Positions 11,388 through 23,892 of a stretch of DNA of 64,000 nucleotides are shown here, piece by piece; positions within the stretch are counted from its first letter, which is position 1, and each line of letters begins with the position of its first letter. Position numbers and translations under genes: made by a program. Where the stretch lies: assembly GCA_020055645.1 (NCBI GenBank), contig CM034547.1, positions 69,226,884 to 69,290,883 on the forward strand, written 5' to 3'. Origin of the DNA: Tomocerus qinae. Its lineage: Eukaryota > Arthropoda > Collembola > Entomobryomorpha > Tomoceridae. The notes under the pieces were generated by a model. It was not told the DNA's origin and did no database searches. It saw only the letters and a program-made list of their open reading frames with translations.

Positions 11388-14197
11388 TTAGATATTGCTC
11401 AAAATTTGCGCAGAAGAAGGGTTATGGTTATTGTGGTTGTAGTTATCCAATAAACTAAAGGCACTTTTTTTCCTACTGTGTCGACTTCCCACTTTGTACG
11501 TTTCTAAGAGGTAGAATTCATCTGCAATTAGTTGGTTTAACTCTTCCATTTCGTCCGGCATTGATAATAAAGACCAGTGAACCATCAGGGACAAATGCCA
11601 CGAGTCCTTGAAGCTAACAATTGCTCCCAAGATACCTACGGGAAAATAGAAATAAATTAGTAATGACAGTTTAAATTAAAAAGCTAATCTTTTTAACAGA
11701 CTTTAATTTTTCATGAAGCATTTATACATTGAAAAATAGAGAAAATCAAGGTATGTCAATTGAAAATAAATGACGTGTTATGGCGTAATAAAATTGCAGC
11801 CCACATTCTAAAAAGATATTGTTGAGAAATTTTCACAGAATTACCGAAATCTCCATTTTGTAGTACAGGAAGGGCCTGCATGGCAATTACTTTGCTGTCG
11901 AAAACAGTGAATTCCCCTTGTGGAAAAGATAGAGTGTTGAAGGCCATCGTAGCAAATTTAATCTTTCCAAAGCGATGTGCCAGTCGATGAAACAACCCTC
12001 CAGCAATTTTAAAGTAGAGCTGTGCCAATACAGCAATTCCTTGCCTTTCCACCTTCTTTAGATCTTCCTCAATGGCCAAGAGACGGGCAACAGGGTCTGC
12101 TTTCCCCACCGGCAGTTGAATCACCCCCAGAGTACTACGGTTATTTTAAAATGTTAAAAATGCGATAGTATAAAGTTAATGTACTTAAAAATACCAATGC
12201 AACGCGCAACGATCACAAAATAAATACAAAATTACGGACATGGTATATTGATTTTAGTACGCAATTTGATTGACCACTATTGGCTAAAAGGCCAAATACT
12301 GACTTAAATAAAGGAAAATTACAATTTTGACATACGGACATGCAATCATTTAGGGTACGTACGTACATTTCCCCTGCATCCGAGGAGGAAGTAGGAATTT
12401 TTGAAAAAGTGCTTAAAAATCGTTAGAATTTGTTAATGCAAGAATAAAATACTTTCTGGTGGCAATACAAAGATTTATTGAGAAAGAAGCATGAAATAAC
12501 TGGTATTCAGATATTATATTGCGGAACAGTGACAGTACTACACAGTACACAGCCTTTAACACGTATTTTTGCTTTTCGCAAATTGCTCAAATCTTAATTG
12601 ACCAGGTTATTCAAAATAAATGTTTCACCAAAAACCAGTAAAAGTTATTGTTAAAATAAGTTACTCAAAAAGCGTATATTTAATAATTTCAACAAATTAT
12701 TGTCCTGTAGCATAGCCATAGCGTATACATAGACTAAACTAGTTTGAAATGGTGATTGGCCTGAAATGAACGTATTTTTATAATATTAAATAATATTCTC
12801 TATGCATTATTAAAAATATAATGGTGGCATATGTGATGAAAGTCGGTATAATAGAACACGAATGAATTATCCGTTATCTACTGTCTACGGAGTTTTTCGT
12901 TTTTTAATAGAATTGGCCATGATGACAAGTTAATCTTATCAATTTATCAAATCATGTAGAATTTAATTTTGGAAATTAAGACATTCTCCAAATAGAATCT
13001 AAATCTGATTTGATTTGGTAGATTAATTTTGACAGCTATTGTTATGGATTTGAAAAACTATTTTTCCGACTTTCATCACAAATGCCGCCATTATTAGGAA
13101 GCTTTAACTCTAGAAAAAAATTACGAATGGTTTTGCAGCAATTTGTCATTTTTCTTGTTTGGCAGAAGTATAGGATAGACAAGTCTGATTGTTTTTGGTA
13201 GTCGACTATTTCCTTTGAGCATCATTTGTCTAATTCCACCGGTAATTCCAGCAAAAATGACACACAATTGTGGTACTCGATGATTCATGCTAATATTCTC
13301 TACTGATTTGGCGGACAATTTGACATCTTTACCGACATGAAAGTTCTTATGAATCTTACTGGCTGCAGGATGCCACTCATTTCTGTCGTAAAAGAAAGAT
13401 GGCTCTTTAATCCGATTGTAGATAACTGAGTAAATAGCAAACAAGATTTTCAGGACTGTTTTAATAGTGCTTTTCGGTGGGAGTTCTACAACTGCATCAT
13501 CAGTGAGTTCTTTTTTTGCGCTACATCCGCCCAAACCAGCAGAACGGAGCAACTCGACTAAAGAGTGTAAATCCAGCATCCCATTACTAAACTTAAATAT
13601 TATAACTGAAGCCTTAGGCATGTCTTCCGAGGAAAAGTTTTTCACCATAAATATTTCCCATGGACTCTGGTCACCCTTGAATGGAGTGTTCAGCAAGGAT
13701 TTGCTAATGGTTTCAAGTTTCTCTTTGCCAACAACGCTACTGTCACCACTTTGATCTTCTTTGTCAAAATATTTTATGTGATTCTCGATATTAAAATTCT
13801 TATCGAATTTCCAGTAGCAAAATCCTAAGAGTTTCTCGATTTTTTGTTGCAGTTCTGGATATTTTAGTTTCCCAGACTCATTTTTAGCTTGAAGAATTTT
13901 GGATGTGAAAAACGAGCGAATGAATTCCAAGTTCAAATGGGATGATGACGAATCCATGTATAACATGTAAATTAAATTCCGTTGCTCTTCAAACAAAACA
14001 GCATTTCTCGTGGGAAGTAGTCCAACAAAATCTTTGATCAAAGCTTTTCCAAAAGTGCTTGTGATGACTCGAAGCCAATATATTGGCCATAGAATCATGA
14101 ACATCATCGGTAAAGATGCCACAACACAAAGAGTTAGAACTACAGTGATCAACTTCAGAATCGTATCACTGAATATCGAGAATATTCGACAAGGCAT
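11388..14197 (-). CDS. WS/DGAT-family (O-acyltransferase WSD) protein, catalytic histidines lost
   Basis: Three exons (14197-13125, 12134-11845, 11635-11388) join in phase to 536 aa. The first ATG of the frame is 14197; an in-frame TGA lies upstream. A hydrophobic segment (about residues 10-45) suggests membrane anchoring. The family fold is shown by the block SPWEIFMVKNF (family PLWE), then IQLPVGKADPVARL across the exon 1-2 junction (family LPVGEADPVERL). The DUF1298-type C-terminal domain spans exons 2-3 (MAFNTLSFPQGEF, LPVLQNGDFG, HLSLMVHW). Family members esterify fatty alcohols or diacylglycerol using an HHxxxDG motif. Here the aligned stretch is FKFSNGMLDLHS: both His are replaced (Ser-Asn) and the Gly after Asp is Leu. 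It is likely a pseudoenzyme or divergent paralogue; the frame is intact. Confidence 0.85.
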
Positions 14198-16473
14198 GAT
14201 GGGAATAGGCACTTTCGTCTTTTTCAATTCAGTAGTCAGTCTTAATTGTCAACCATGTCACTCACAAACGATACCTTGAAGGTATTCTAAATTCAGGCAC
14301 AAATTGGAATTTATAACTTTCCTGCTGTATTTAAAAAATATTTCCATACTTGTCACCCTAAAATATTTTGAAGCAACGAAAATGCATTGCCGATGAGGGA
14401 AACATTTTTATTCTCTCTAAACTAGACTGGGTATTAAACAGTATTGATTTCTATTCACTCATCATGCAGAGAGCACAAAAACGTTTTTAATGGATATGCG
14501 CAGCACCAGAAATTAAGAAAGTACTACAAGATGTATCATTTCGCAAAAATCACGACAGCTAAATCATTAAATCAATTGAATATTACAGATAATAAATTGC
14601 CTAAAGGTGAGACCAGGAGTATATAAATGTACTAGCGGGTAACAGGACCCAAGCCCTGTACTAAACAAAGCTAGTGACGTTACGAAGTACAATATTTATT
14701 TACTACTATCCAGCACACACTTTTGGTCAGTGTGTTAATATTCGTTATTGGTTTAAGAGCAAAAGTTAATAGCACTAATCGTAATGCACAAAATTCTCTT
14801 TAGTTTAGGTTAGAGTTATTATCTTTTGTAATTAAATCTTTTGAAATTCAATATCTGTTTAGCATGTAACTTTTGATACCTAAACCTTTTGAAATTTAAT
14901 AACAATACGGTGGCACGAAAATCTCTTGATACATGCTAACACGGATACACACACGGAATTATTTAAGCGCATGTCCGACTTCCCGTTTATATCATAGTTT
15001 GATAGTTATGACTTTATAACTTTGAATGAGTTTTGTTTCCAAATATGTTTCTGCAATGCAGTCCTAGAACTGAAGTATGTATAAAAAGAGGAGAACAAAA
15101 CAGGCTCAAGCTTCTTCGGGCACACCAGATAAGAAAAACATTGGGAACAAAAGTTCCAATTGAAACTTACAAAATTATGGTTATAGGGACGAACAGTATT
15201 AACGTATTATTAAGATAGTAATAATGTATTCACAGAAGGGTATAATATGTATGGTTTAAAACTAAGCTTACGACGACCCAGCAAGGAAAGTGGAACTGAA
15301 AGGATGGAAAAGTTGCATGCGAACAATTACGCAAAATATCGGCAATAAACTTTGATTTCCTCCACTTAACATCTTTATTGAGCTGCAAGAACAACCAACA
15401 AGAATCACTTTGGGAAAGAACGAAAATAGTATGTAGGTACCTGCAAAAATACGTTACCTTACTACATTAATAATATTTAATAGGTACCATTGAGATTTAC
15501 GTTGACGTATATTTATACATGTATTTATGTATACTACGTGCTTGCATAAAAGCAAAATGCATGTTTCCCCAACACAGAAATGTATGGAATGAAACTGGAA
15601 ACTGAATACTCCATGACTGGACTATATAATCTATATTCACAACAATCTACTATAAAGGAAACTACTAAATAGTTTGCTGGAGATTTTTAACTAATACGTG
15701 GAGTTAGTAGAACTATACTACTTGTTAGGAGCAGTCTATACTATCAACATTACGTAATGCTATCCAACATACGAAATGAGATATTATTTTAGTACGCAAA
15801 AAATTGCTGCATTTTTTCATGATGATAGCAATTTTAATGGCGTATTACAGCAAAGTGGGAAAATGCACAACTATAGGTTAAATATGAGTAAATATACTGT
15901 CATAACACATAACCTACTGAATCATACAAGACACACCTAAGTGTACTAGTAGTGTCTACATGCTAAAAGCTACCTGCTATTCAATCTGTAAAAACTTTTC
16001 CCAACAATTCAGCTATTTCCCAAGCAAGGTCTGGGCTCCATTGTTTTTAGCCTGCAGAAAAGTAGAAGAATGAACAACAAAATTATTACCTAATAGATAT
16101 TATTCTTCCAGTAAAACTAAGATTGGAGGTATATTTCATATGGCATATTTCATATTTACAGTATAACCAGCATTGCATTTGTAGTAAGTATTTATTGGTC
16201 AAACTAATAAATGTCTGTTCGGTATGATGGGTTAGGGGCATAAGTATATGACATTCGACACGTAATATATATAACTTATCCTGCTATAAGGGGTCTATGA
16301 ATACATTTTGAGTAATGCTGTTAATCCTACACAAAAATAAAAAATATCCAGTGTAAAATATCACGTTAACGTTTTTCACATTCTTACTAACGAAATGACC
16401 CACCTAATGCAACCAAAATGTATTAACTATAGTATAATCGTAAAGTGGGGCATGTGCGGTGAACAATTCCATA
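14198..16473. other. Intergenic stretch
   Basis: 2.3 kb of AT-rich DNA between the WS/DGAT-like start and the Mutator-like element. The short open frames at 14444-14626 and 15033-15218 look random. Nothing else is recognised. Confidence 0.45.
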
Positions 16474-16795
16474 TGTTTGTATGGGTTAATGATTTTGTGG
16501 CTGTAGAAGAAGTAACTTTGGCAGTAAAATAAAGTCTTTGGGGCAAGGGTACTATAGGCATTAAAACTGAGTACTGACGGCAGTAATATAAAGTACAAAA
16601 GGCAGTAGTTCGGGTATAAGTGGCTGTAGCACAAAAATTACTGCATGTCTCATTGATGAGCATTAATTAGAAGACTTAAGGCTTTGCATATTCCTTGAGC
16701 ATACAAATGAATACAATTCAACATGATGTAGTGCGATGCAGCGATAACTTGCTATCTGCTTTACATCAGATAAGAAATTTAAGGTAATTATTTCG

Positions 16796-17346
16796 TTGGA
16801 GTTGAGTAGACACAGACGAGTAGACACAGACGTGGACTCGATTCTTTTATTTAGAAGACTCGGTTTTAGTAAAAAATGGCTTCCTAACTTGTTTTTTCTT
16901 GACACAGATTCAGAAATTGAAAATAGTACCGATAATACCCCGAAAAATACTAAAATCAACTGGAAACTTGTAAAAAAATATAATACTCAAGAAGAAGCCT
17001 CTGAAGACATTATAAGTGACTGGTATATTCAATACAAAAACCACAATCAAGATAGCGAAGTGATATATTATTTTTCCAAAGACAATAAAAAGTGTCCATG
17101 TAAGCGATTTTTTGACCTCAGAGACCACAATGTGCCACGTCATCTACTCCCAAGAAAACTATAAAACCTCATCAGGTACTTGCCCAATTTACCAAAAAAA
17201 CTACATGTGTAAGCATATATATCATAGGTATAGCCAGCATGAATAAATTGCCAACAATTCTCCCCAGCGCTAAACAGGTACCAATCGCTATAAAAAGCAA
17301 AGCGGGAAGACCTCGAGGTGTATCTAAAGCCCTAGTAAGACCATAA
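16796..17346 (+). pseudogene. Transposase-like remnant inside the TIR element
   Basis: Two open stretches in different frames. The first (16796-17164, no ATG at its start) encodes an acidic region followed by DWYIQYKNHNQ and YYFSKDNKKCPCKRFF, which resembles the Cys/aromatic zinc-binding N-terminal modules of MULE-type proteins. The second (about 17176-17346) ends in KSKAGRPRGVSKAL, an AT-hook-like GRPRG motif common in such proteins. No DDE catalytic core lies between them, so this looks like an internal-deletion derivative. The family name is inferred from TIR and target-duplication structure more than from the peptide. Confidence 0.5.
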
Positions 17347-17380
17347 ATTCTGAAATATGACACTGATTTGCCAGTTGACT

Positions 17381-17729
17381 TAATTTTGATTTAATTTTGA
17401 ACTAATTTTGATTTAATTTGAACTAATTTTGATTTAATTTTGAACTAATTTTGATTTAATTTTGAACTAATTTTGATTTAATTTTGAACTAATTTTGATT
17501 TAATTTTGAACTAATTTTGATTTAATTTTGAACTAATTTTGATTTAATTTTGAACTAATTTTGATTTAATTTTGAACTAATTTTGATTTAATTTTGAACT
17601 AATTTTGATTTAATTTTGAACTAATTTTGATTTAATTTTGAACTAATTTTGATTTAATTTTGAACTAATTGTGATTTAATTTTGAACTAATTTTGATTTA
17701 ATTTTGAACTAATTGTGATTTAATTTTGA
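17381..17729. repeat. 22-bp minisatellite (about 16 copies)
   Basis: Tandem copies of TAATTTTGATTTAATTTTGAAC, itself two ~11-bp half-repeats, with rare substitutions (ATTGTGA). It ends just before the right TIR of the MULE-like element, so it is part of that element's subterminal region. Confidence 0.9.
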
Positions 17730-17905
17730 CTAAATACAAATCATTTTTGTTACAGCCATTCCTACTCGTATTACTGCCTTTTGTACTTTATTTTACAGCC
17801 CTGAAAAATTAGACGTACTGCCTATAGTACCCTTGCCCCAAAGACTTTATTTTACTGCCAAAGTTACTTCTTTTACAGCCCCGTAAATCCCTACCCTGTT
17901 TGTAT

Positions 17906-19144
17906 GTGCCCATGAGCAGGCACGTAACCAGAAATTTGGTCGGGGGCAGCCAATTCTCTATATAAAAGCCGTTATTGAAATTCCAGATCCGACTCATGCA
18001 TCTACTTATATTTCAAAAAAAGCCTTTACATATATTTCAACATTTTTCTAGCACATTGTACGTGCTAGGTTTCAGCTAGTTACTATAAATGCAATGGTCC
18101 TTCTATCATAACGAAGTTAGAGTAGTTTGTTAGTACCTATTATGTAGGCCAAGAATTATTTTCCTTATTTCGAAGCATCATATAATAGAAACTGTGTAAA
18201 AGTCTAGTCCAGTCCAGTCAGCAAAACACAACTTGATTTTTTGAAGGTCATCAAGTCATCATATACAGGACAGAGATATAATATAACATGTACTTACTTA
18301 ATAAGCTTAATTATAGTGTAAAAAACAATATCATTGTATGTTATGGAATGCTTGTGCCTGATCTGCTTTTTATCCCACAACGATATTTAACATCAGGAAT
18401 TGAGTATAATGTATTTTAAGTAAATGCTTTTAAGAAATTGTTTACTTTTAATATTTCCCATTAGCCCCCGTGCATGTGTGACTCGATTTCGAAAGGTAGG
18501 CATCCAGCACAATCATATGAGTATTGGTTAATTTCGAAATACTGTTAATCCATGGTGGGCATACTGTTATACGCACTTGGGCATTGCAACAAAAAGTCGC
18601 TAAGTCCAACGCTAGAACATATCTGTAGAGACATGCATATGATGCATACAGGTGACATAATAAATACGATAAGCTTTATTATATAGTGATGAACAATAAT
18701 TGTACAAATACAAGACAATTTGTAAAGAAGTAAAAATTGGTCACTTATTTGGTATATAGCACATGCAATTGCAATTGTATGAAAAATGAAAGGAATAACT
18801 CCACGAAAAGAGAGATTTTGTACTATTTATTATGCTATCATAATATACAATATATTCATTGATCCTAGAATTGTCATATACAAAATATAATCACAGTTAT
18901 AATTGCAAATGTATTTATTTCGAGGTGAAATCGCAATCATTGAAATTGTCATAATAAGTATGAGTATGATTTGGTAATAATATTATTCTTTTTAAATTAC
19001 AATAAATCATATATTTAATAAGATATAAACTGATTAGTTAGGATAAAGATGCGTTACTGATTATGATTACTGATCACATTTCTTGTTGAAAACTTTAAGA
19101 GTATAATATTGACAATCTCATTAACAATATTAAGAATAGGACGT
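17906..19144. other. Intergenic stretch
   Basis: AT-rich sequence after the MULE-like element and downstream of BPHL (minus strand). Apart from the possible hAT end at 17917 nothing is recognised. Confidence 0.45.
17917..17940. mobile_element. Possible hAT-MITE end fragment
   Basis: CAGGCACGTAACCAGAAATTTGG closely matches the left end of the hAT-type MITE at 9985 (CAAGCACGTATCCAGGAATTT). No matching opposite end or target duplication is seen nearby, so it is at best a solo end. Confidence 0.3.
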
Positions 19145-21077
19145 TTATTGGCGTAAAAAATCTTCCACGAGTGAATTAAATTCAGCTGGATAACGAAGAT
19201 GTAGATTGTGCTTGCCTTTTGGCCAGATGAACAATCTAAACATACAAAATATTTCAAAATATTTTCATCCGAAGTAGGCTGATGTAAAATCTGAAGTAAG
19301 TTAAGTACTTAAATGAAGTAGTTTAAATATGCTAAATCTGAAGTAGGTTAAATAGGTTAAATCTGAAGTAAGTTAAGTACTTAAATGAAGTAGGTTAAAT
19401 ATGCTAAATCTGAAGTAGGTTAAATAGGTTAAATCTGAAGTAAGTTAAGTACTTAAATGAAGTAGGTTAAATATGCTAAATCTGAAGTAGGTTAAATAGG
19501 TTAAATCTGAAGTATGTTAAATATGTTAAATCTGAAGTCTAGGTTAAATTAAATAGTCAGATCTGAAGTAAAATAAACAGATAAAATCTGAAGATAGTTA
19601 AATAGCTCAAATCGGAAGCAGGTTAAATAGTTCAAATCTGAAGTAGGTGAAATAGATCAAACCTAAAATAGGTTATAGGTTAAATCTGAAATAGGTTACA
19701 GATACAGGCGTAAAAATGTAAATGATTTGATACGGTAACACGGAAGTATATATAGGTAAGGCTTACGATTTTTGGCATAAAATGCCTTATTGGCATAAAT
19801 ATCACCTTTGGAATAATATTTTCATTCCCTTAATTGGCATATTTTCAACCCTTTATTGGCATAAAAGCCAAAAAGCGTAAGCCAATTTGATTTGCGATTC
19901 TTTGGTAATGAGTAATGATGATATAAACAACATTAAATTGCTAACTTGGAATCTTTGATGTGTTTGTGCAAATACTCTGCATGATAAGGGCCTTTGGTAA
20001 CTGGATCCAAATCTCCATTAATAATCAGAGTTGGGCACTTAATATCTTTCAGTCTGGTTTTATGTCCCATATCACCACCGGCTTTATTGAATCTCAAACA
20101 AGCATCAACCCAACCGTTCCAAAGCAATCGTAAATATTCTTCCCCGTAAACTTTAACTAAAGGAGCTTTCATTTGTTCCGTCCATGACTCAACTTTCACA
20201 AGTTCTGTTTGGGTAATTCCAAAAATCATTTTAGTTGTAACTTCGATGCTTTATGGTAGACATTGATTCTGTCAACTAACGACCTACAAGCTCTTTGTAC
20301 AATCTGAGAAGATTTCAATTTACGTTTATTGTCCACAGTGTTGTCATCCATAAACGCATGTGCTCCCCAAGTAACTAACTTCGTCACATTTTCCGGATAA
20401 TCTGCTGCTAACATAATTGCTGTAACTCCACCCCCGCTCCAACCCAGCACAGAGTAACGCTTGTGCCCTAAAGCCTAAAATATAAAACAAATATAAGTAT
20501 TAATATAGTGCTATTAACTGTTAAAAGTTAACATACAATACATTCATACATATTGTGCAGTATTGAGATTAAAAAAATGCAAAAGCCGTGGGTTGAAATT
20601 GTAAATTTCTTACTGCCATGAGTTCTGCCACGACATGTGCGTCTTTTTGGAAAAAATTCCCCGAATAATCTCTTTCGGGTGGCCGACTTTTTCCGTAACC
20701 TATGCAAATATTTTATATAAGCTTAATTGCCAGCAACTTAGTTTTTACATTAATGTTTTATACATAATATTTTCATGCTAATGAAAAAAATAGATATTCT
20801 TCTAACCTGGAGGATCCCATACTACGGTTGTAAATTTTTCTTTGCTCAAGTTTTCTATCTGCGGCCCAAAATCTGATTCAATGAAACCCAATGTTCCAGG
20901 TAAACACACGACAGTGTGAGGGCCATGTCCAACTTGTTCATAGTTAATGGCAAGTTTTGAAAGCTGAATTTTTTGGGGTGCTAATACAGATGTCCCACTG
21001 CTGCTAAAATATCTAGATAAAATATTCTGAAGATACAGCTTTTTCCCCGAAATCAATGAATTACGAAAAATGATCAT
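19145..21077 (-). CDS. BPHL: BPHL-like serine hydrolase (valacyclovir hydrolase / biphenyl hydrolase-like)
   Basis: Alpha/beta-hydrolase that in animals acts in mitochondria on amino-acid esters and homocysteine thiolactone. Exons 21077-20807, 20699-20614, 20474-20324, 20240-19946 and 19235-19145 join in phase to 297 aa (human BPHL 291). The N-terminus (FRNSLISGKKLYLQNILSRY) is basic and amphipathic, like a mitochondrial presequence. The fold is shown by GPHTVVCLPGTLG (oxyanion region), DPPGYGKSRPP, the nucleophile elbow GWSGGG, NGDLDPV (acid) and KGKHNLHLRYP (catalytic His), so the Ser-Asp-His triad is present. Intron 3 is only 83 bp; intron 4 uses a weak GTTAGC donor and contains a 72-bp repeat array. 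An AATAAA hexamer overlaps the stop codon. It is head to head with TSG101. Confidence 0.92.
19262..19697. repeat. 72-bp higher-order minisatellite in BPHL intron 4
   Basis: Copies of ~24-bp subunits (AAATCTGAAGTAGGTTAAATA type) grouped into 72-bp trimers. TTAAGTAC recurs at 19301, 19373 and 19445. The subunits decay toward the right end. The array fills much of the intron upstream of the last BPHL exon. Confidence 0.85.
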
Positions 21078-21998
21078 GGTCGTGTAGTGTTCATTTATTT
21101 ATTGTTCATCTGTCAGTGACGAGTTACTTCTATTAAACTAATTTAAGACTGCCAATCGCATAAGTTAACGTAGCGTCAGTGAGTCGGTGTTACATGTACA
21201 TTTACATGGATTCCCCCATAGAATTTTACCAGAAGATATAGTTCCTGTAACACCAGGTTCGGGTCCCAGCAGCTCCGTTAAATTGATAGATCAAATTCGG
21301 AATTTGCGAATTTTTCTAAAAAATATTTCCCTTGTTGGCTTATATTTATTTTATTTAAAAACAAGGGTTCTTTTTATCTTTTGTGTGGGTGTGAGCACAA
21401 GACACAAGAAGATTTTTCCCGGCTCCTTTGAACCTATTTATATGGTTCAGTTGGGGACTTGGGGACAGTCAAGAGTCAAGACTGAAGACGTAAGCGTATG
21501 CGTAACCGTACGTACATAACCGTTCTAAAATACTTCTATTTTCCTGCCTGTACTGAAGCGACTATAAATAAAATATTATCGCAAAACTTGCGAAATTCCC
21601 TAAGTACATTTATTTTTTTTAACTAAGAGTTCCGCCGACAAAATTCAAAACAAGCTCACGTACTGTACACTAAAATCAAGAAAAGGAAGCGGGAGTTTTA
21701 AAATGAGATAAGACAATAGGAATAAATAGGATGAAGTGATAAATAAATTGAGCTGCATAATATTATGGAGTTAAAATGTATTACCTAAACATACCAAGCA
21801 AGCACAGACAGCGGATCCAGATAGCAGAATGACTCATTATCACTCTCATTCGCAAAATATAACCATTTCATTGAGCTGTTTATTTTTAATTTCTGTGTTA
21901 AATAGTTACATATAATTTGAATATTTTTGGGTACATTTTTAATTTTAATTCTGTTCTGAAACGATAACAAGTGAGTCATAATATTTTGAGTCATTATT
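21078..21998. promoter_or_regulatory. Shared head-to-head promoter region of BPHL and TSG101
   Basis: 921 bp separate the two divergent ATG codons. Open frames at 21187-21519 and 21785-22045 do not resemble proteins and overlap the expected 5' UTRs. I cannot place a specific core-promoter motif. Confidence 0.45.
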
Positions 21999-23892
21999 AT
22001 GGCCGACGACGACAGTTTTATTAGGCAGACCCTTTCATCCGCCAAGGTTAGTATTTTCTATTTTAGATTTTTTGTTTGAAAAATAATTAATATTCAGCAG
22101 TAATCACTCACACTCAATCATTTAGTCATAGGCTGACTCGACGTTTCTAAAGAAGTCAACATTAGTTTTAATTTTAGCTGTGTTTAATATAATATTAAGG
22201 AACGCTGAAGGTCAACACAAATGGCTTATAGTTTGGTGTAAATTTAAATAATTATTTTTTGTGGTTTTTGAAATTAAAGTATAGGGACCCAGAAAAAACT
22301 CGCCAAGACGTCAGAGATGCAATCGGTCATTTTCGTGGTCTAAAACCCGTTTCAGAAGTGTTTGGTGAGATTTTTGGATTTATGCAACATAATGTTTACT
22401 CATTCATTCATGTAATGATTTTAATGCTTGATAAATGTTGATTTTACACAGTTTTCAACAATGGAGCCCAAAAATGCTTACTGGCTCTTTCGGGAACCAT
22501 TCCGGTTCAATATAAAGGTAAATATGACCTTGGCTGGCCCAAGTTCCAAGTTTTTGATTCTTTTAGTCAGTTACTGTACATATTTACATAATATTATTAT
22601 TAATAAACTGTAGGATAACACATTGGCCAAGAGAAACAAATTAATACAGTGAATGGCCATTAAGTACTAACTAGTACAATAAATTGGTATTGCTGATAAT
22701 TATATTTACAAACGTTATATTATTTATTATTAATATTGTTCAATAGGAACGGTGTACAACATTCCCATTATTATTTGGTTGTTGGATACTCATCCTTATA
22801 ATGCCCCCATGGTCTTCGTTAAGCCGACTCCGGATATGAGAATTAAAGTATCCCGTCATGTAGATCACAATGGAAAAGTGTATCTTCCTTATCTACATGA
22901 CTGGAAACATGTAAGTTTAATTTAATTTTTTACATGCAGTGTCAGTTACGACACTTTTCAAACTTTACAATATGTATGGAAAGTTCCAGGAATTTTATAT
23001 TAATTTTGAAATGTTGTGATTTAGGGTTCATCAGATCTATTTAGTCTGATCCAGGTATTAATAATAACATTTCAAGACCAGCCTCCGGTGTATGCTGTTC
23101 TCAATAGTCCACCTCAACCACAGATGCATCAAATGCCACAGCCTCCCGGCGTGCCTTACCCCACACAAGGCTACGCAACACCTTATCCTCCAATACCCAG
23201 TATGCCCATGCCTGGAATGGGGGCTTTGCCAAATTCAGGTGGAGCAGCCTTCAGTGTTCGACCAAGTCTATTAACAGCTGCAGAAGAAAAGCTGCGTCGA
23301 AGATTAGAAGACGTTTATTTGTCGGCAGAAATATTGAAAAAAGTTAGTTTTTTTCATTTCATAGCATTGATTGGGAGTGTATGTTACAGAATATAAGCAT
23401 TCACAAAAACGTAATTTCTACAGACTGGAGATCAGTTACAAGACGGGCGCAACAGATTAGAAATGATGGTGAGACGACTCAATGAAGAAAAATCTACTTT
23501 GGAGCAAAATATTGACACATGCCATAAAGAATGCTCATCTCTACAAGAAAAAATAGAGACACAAAAAACGAATGAGGACGAAGCAATGATTGATGATGCC
23601 ATACAAGCTCCAACGCCGTTGTATAAACAGTAAGCGTTGTTTTATATAATGTAAAAATTTTATATAATTTATACGAGGATTTTGAAAATTCAATTTGATT
23701 GAAAGGATTGTCAACACGTTCGTTGAAGAGGCTGCCCTGGAAGATACGATTTATTATTTAGGAGAAGCGTTCCGTTGCGAAAAGATGGATTTAGATCAGT
23801 ATCTCAAAAATGTACGTGTATTTTCAAGAAGGCAATTTATGCTGAGAGCTATTCTTAACAAATGTCGTCAAAAGGCCGGATTGGCCGGTTAG
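21999..23892 (+). CDS. TSG101: TSG101, ESCRT-I subunit
   Basis: Ubiquitin-binding subunit of ESCRT-I, acting on endosomes in sorting of ubiquitinated cargo and in cytokinesis. Exons 21999-22046, 22280-22364, 22452-22517, 22747-22910, 23025-23342, 23424-23629 and 23706-23892 join in phase to 357 aa (human 390). Domain order: UEV domain about residues 1-140 (YRDPEKTRQDV, LSGTIPVQYKGTVYNIPI, VSRHVDHNGKVYLPYLHDW), which as usual for TSG101 is a non-catalytic E2-like fold. Then a Pro-rich linker (PPQPQMHQMPQPPGVPYP), a coiled coil (DGRNRLEMMVRRLNEEKSTL), and the steadiness box (ALEDTIYYLGEAF, LKNVRVFSRRQF). The gene starts MADDDSFIRQ. All essential parts are present. Confidence 0.96.

Larger units (their letters stand above)
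16483..17896. mobile_element. Mutator-like (MULE) or Merlin-like DNA transposon derivative, 1.4 kb
   Basis: Long terminal inverted repeats, left ~16483-16642 and right ~17747-17896, starting GGGTTAATGATTTTGTGG and GGGTAGGGATTTACGGGG. They share a near-identical core of about 55 bp (AAGTAACTTTGGCAGTAAAA and onward). They are flanked by a perfect 9-bp target duplication, TGTTTGTAT (16474-16482 and 17897-17905). Long TIRs with a 9-bp duplication are typical of MULEs; GGG ends with 8-9-bp duplications also occur in Merlin. The interior holds a broken open frame (16796-17346) and a 22-bp minisatellite just inside the right TIR. No full transposase is present. Confidence 0.82.

Noticed and set aside
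14198..14227. Starting the WS/DGAT-like protein at 14227
   Set aside because: That codon is TTG; an in-frame TGA lies upstream and the first ATG is 14197.
13467..14279. Plus-strand ORFs opposite WS/DGAT-like exon 1
   Set aside because: Antisense shadows of a long coding exon.
20226..20323. Frameshift in BPHL between two adjacent open frames
   Set aside because: An 83-bp GT-AG intron (20241-20323) joins them in phase and restores the family alignment.
21785..22045. 86-aa minus-strand ORF over the TSG101 start
   Set aside because: Overlaps TSG101 exon 1 and its 5' flank; no recognisable features.
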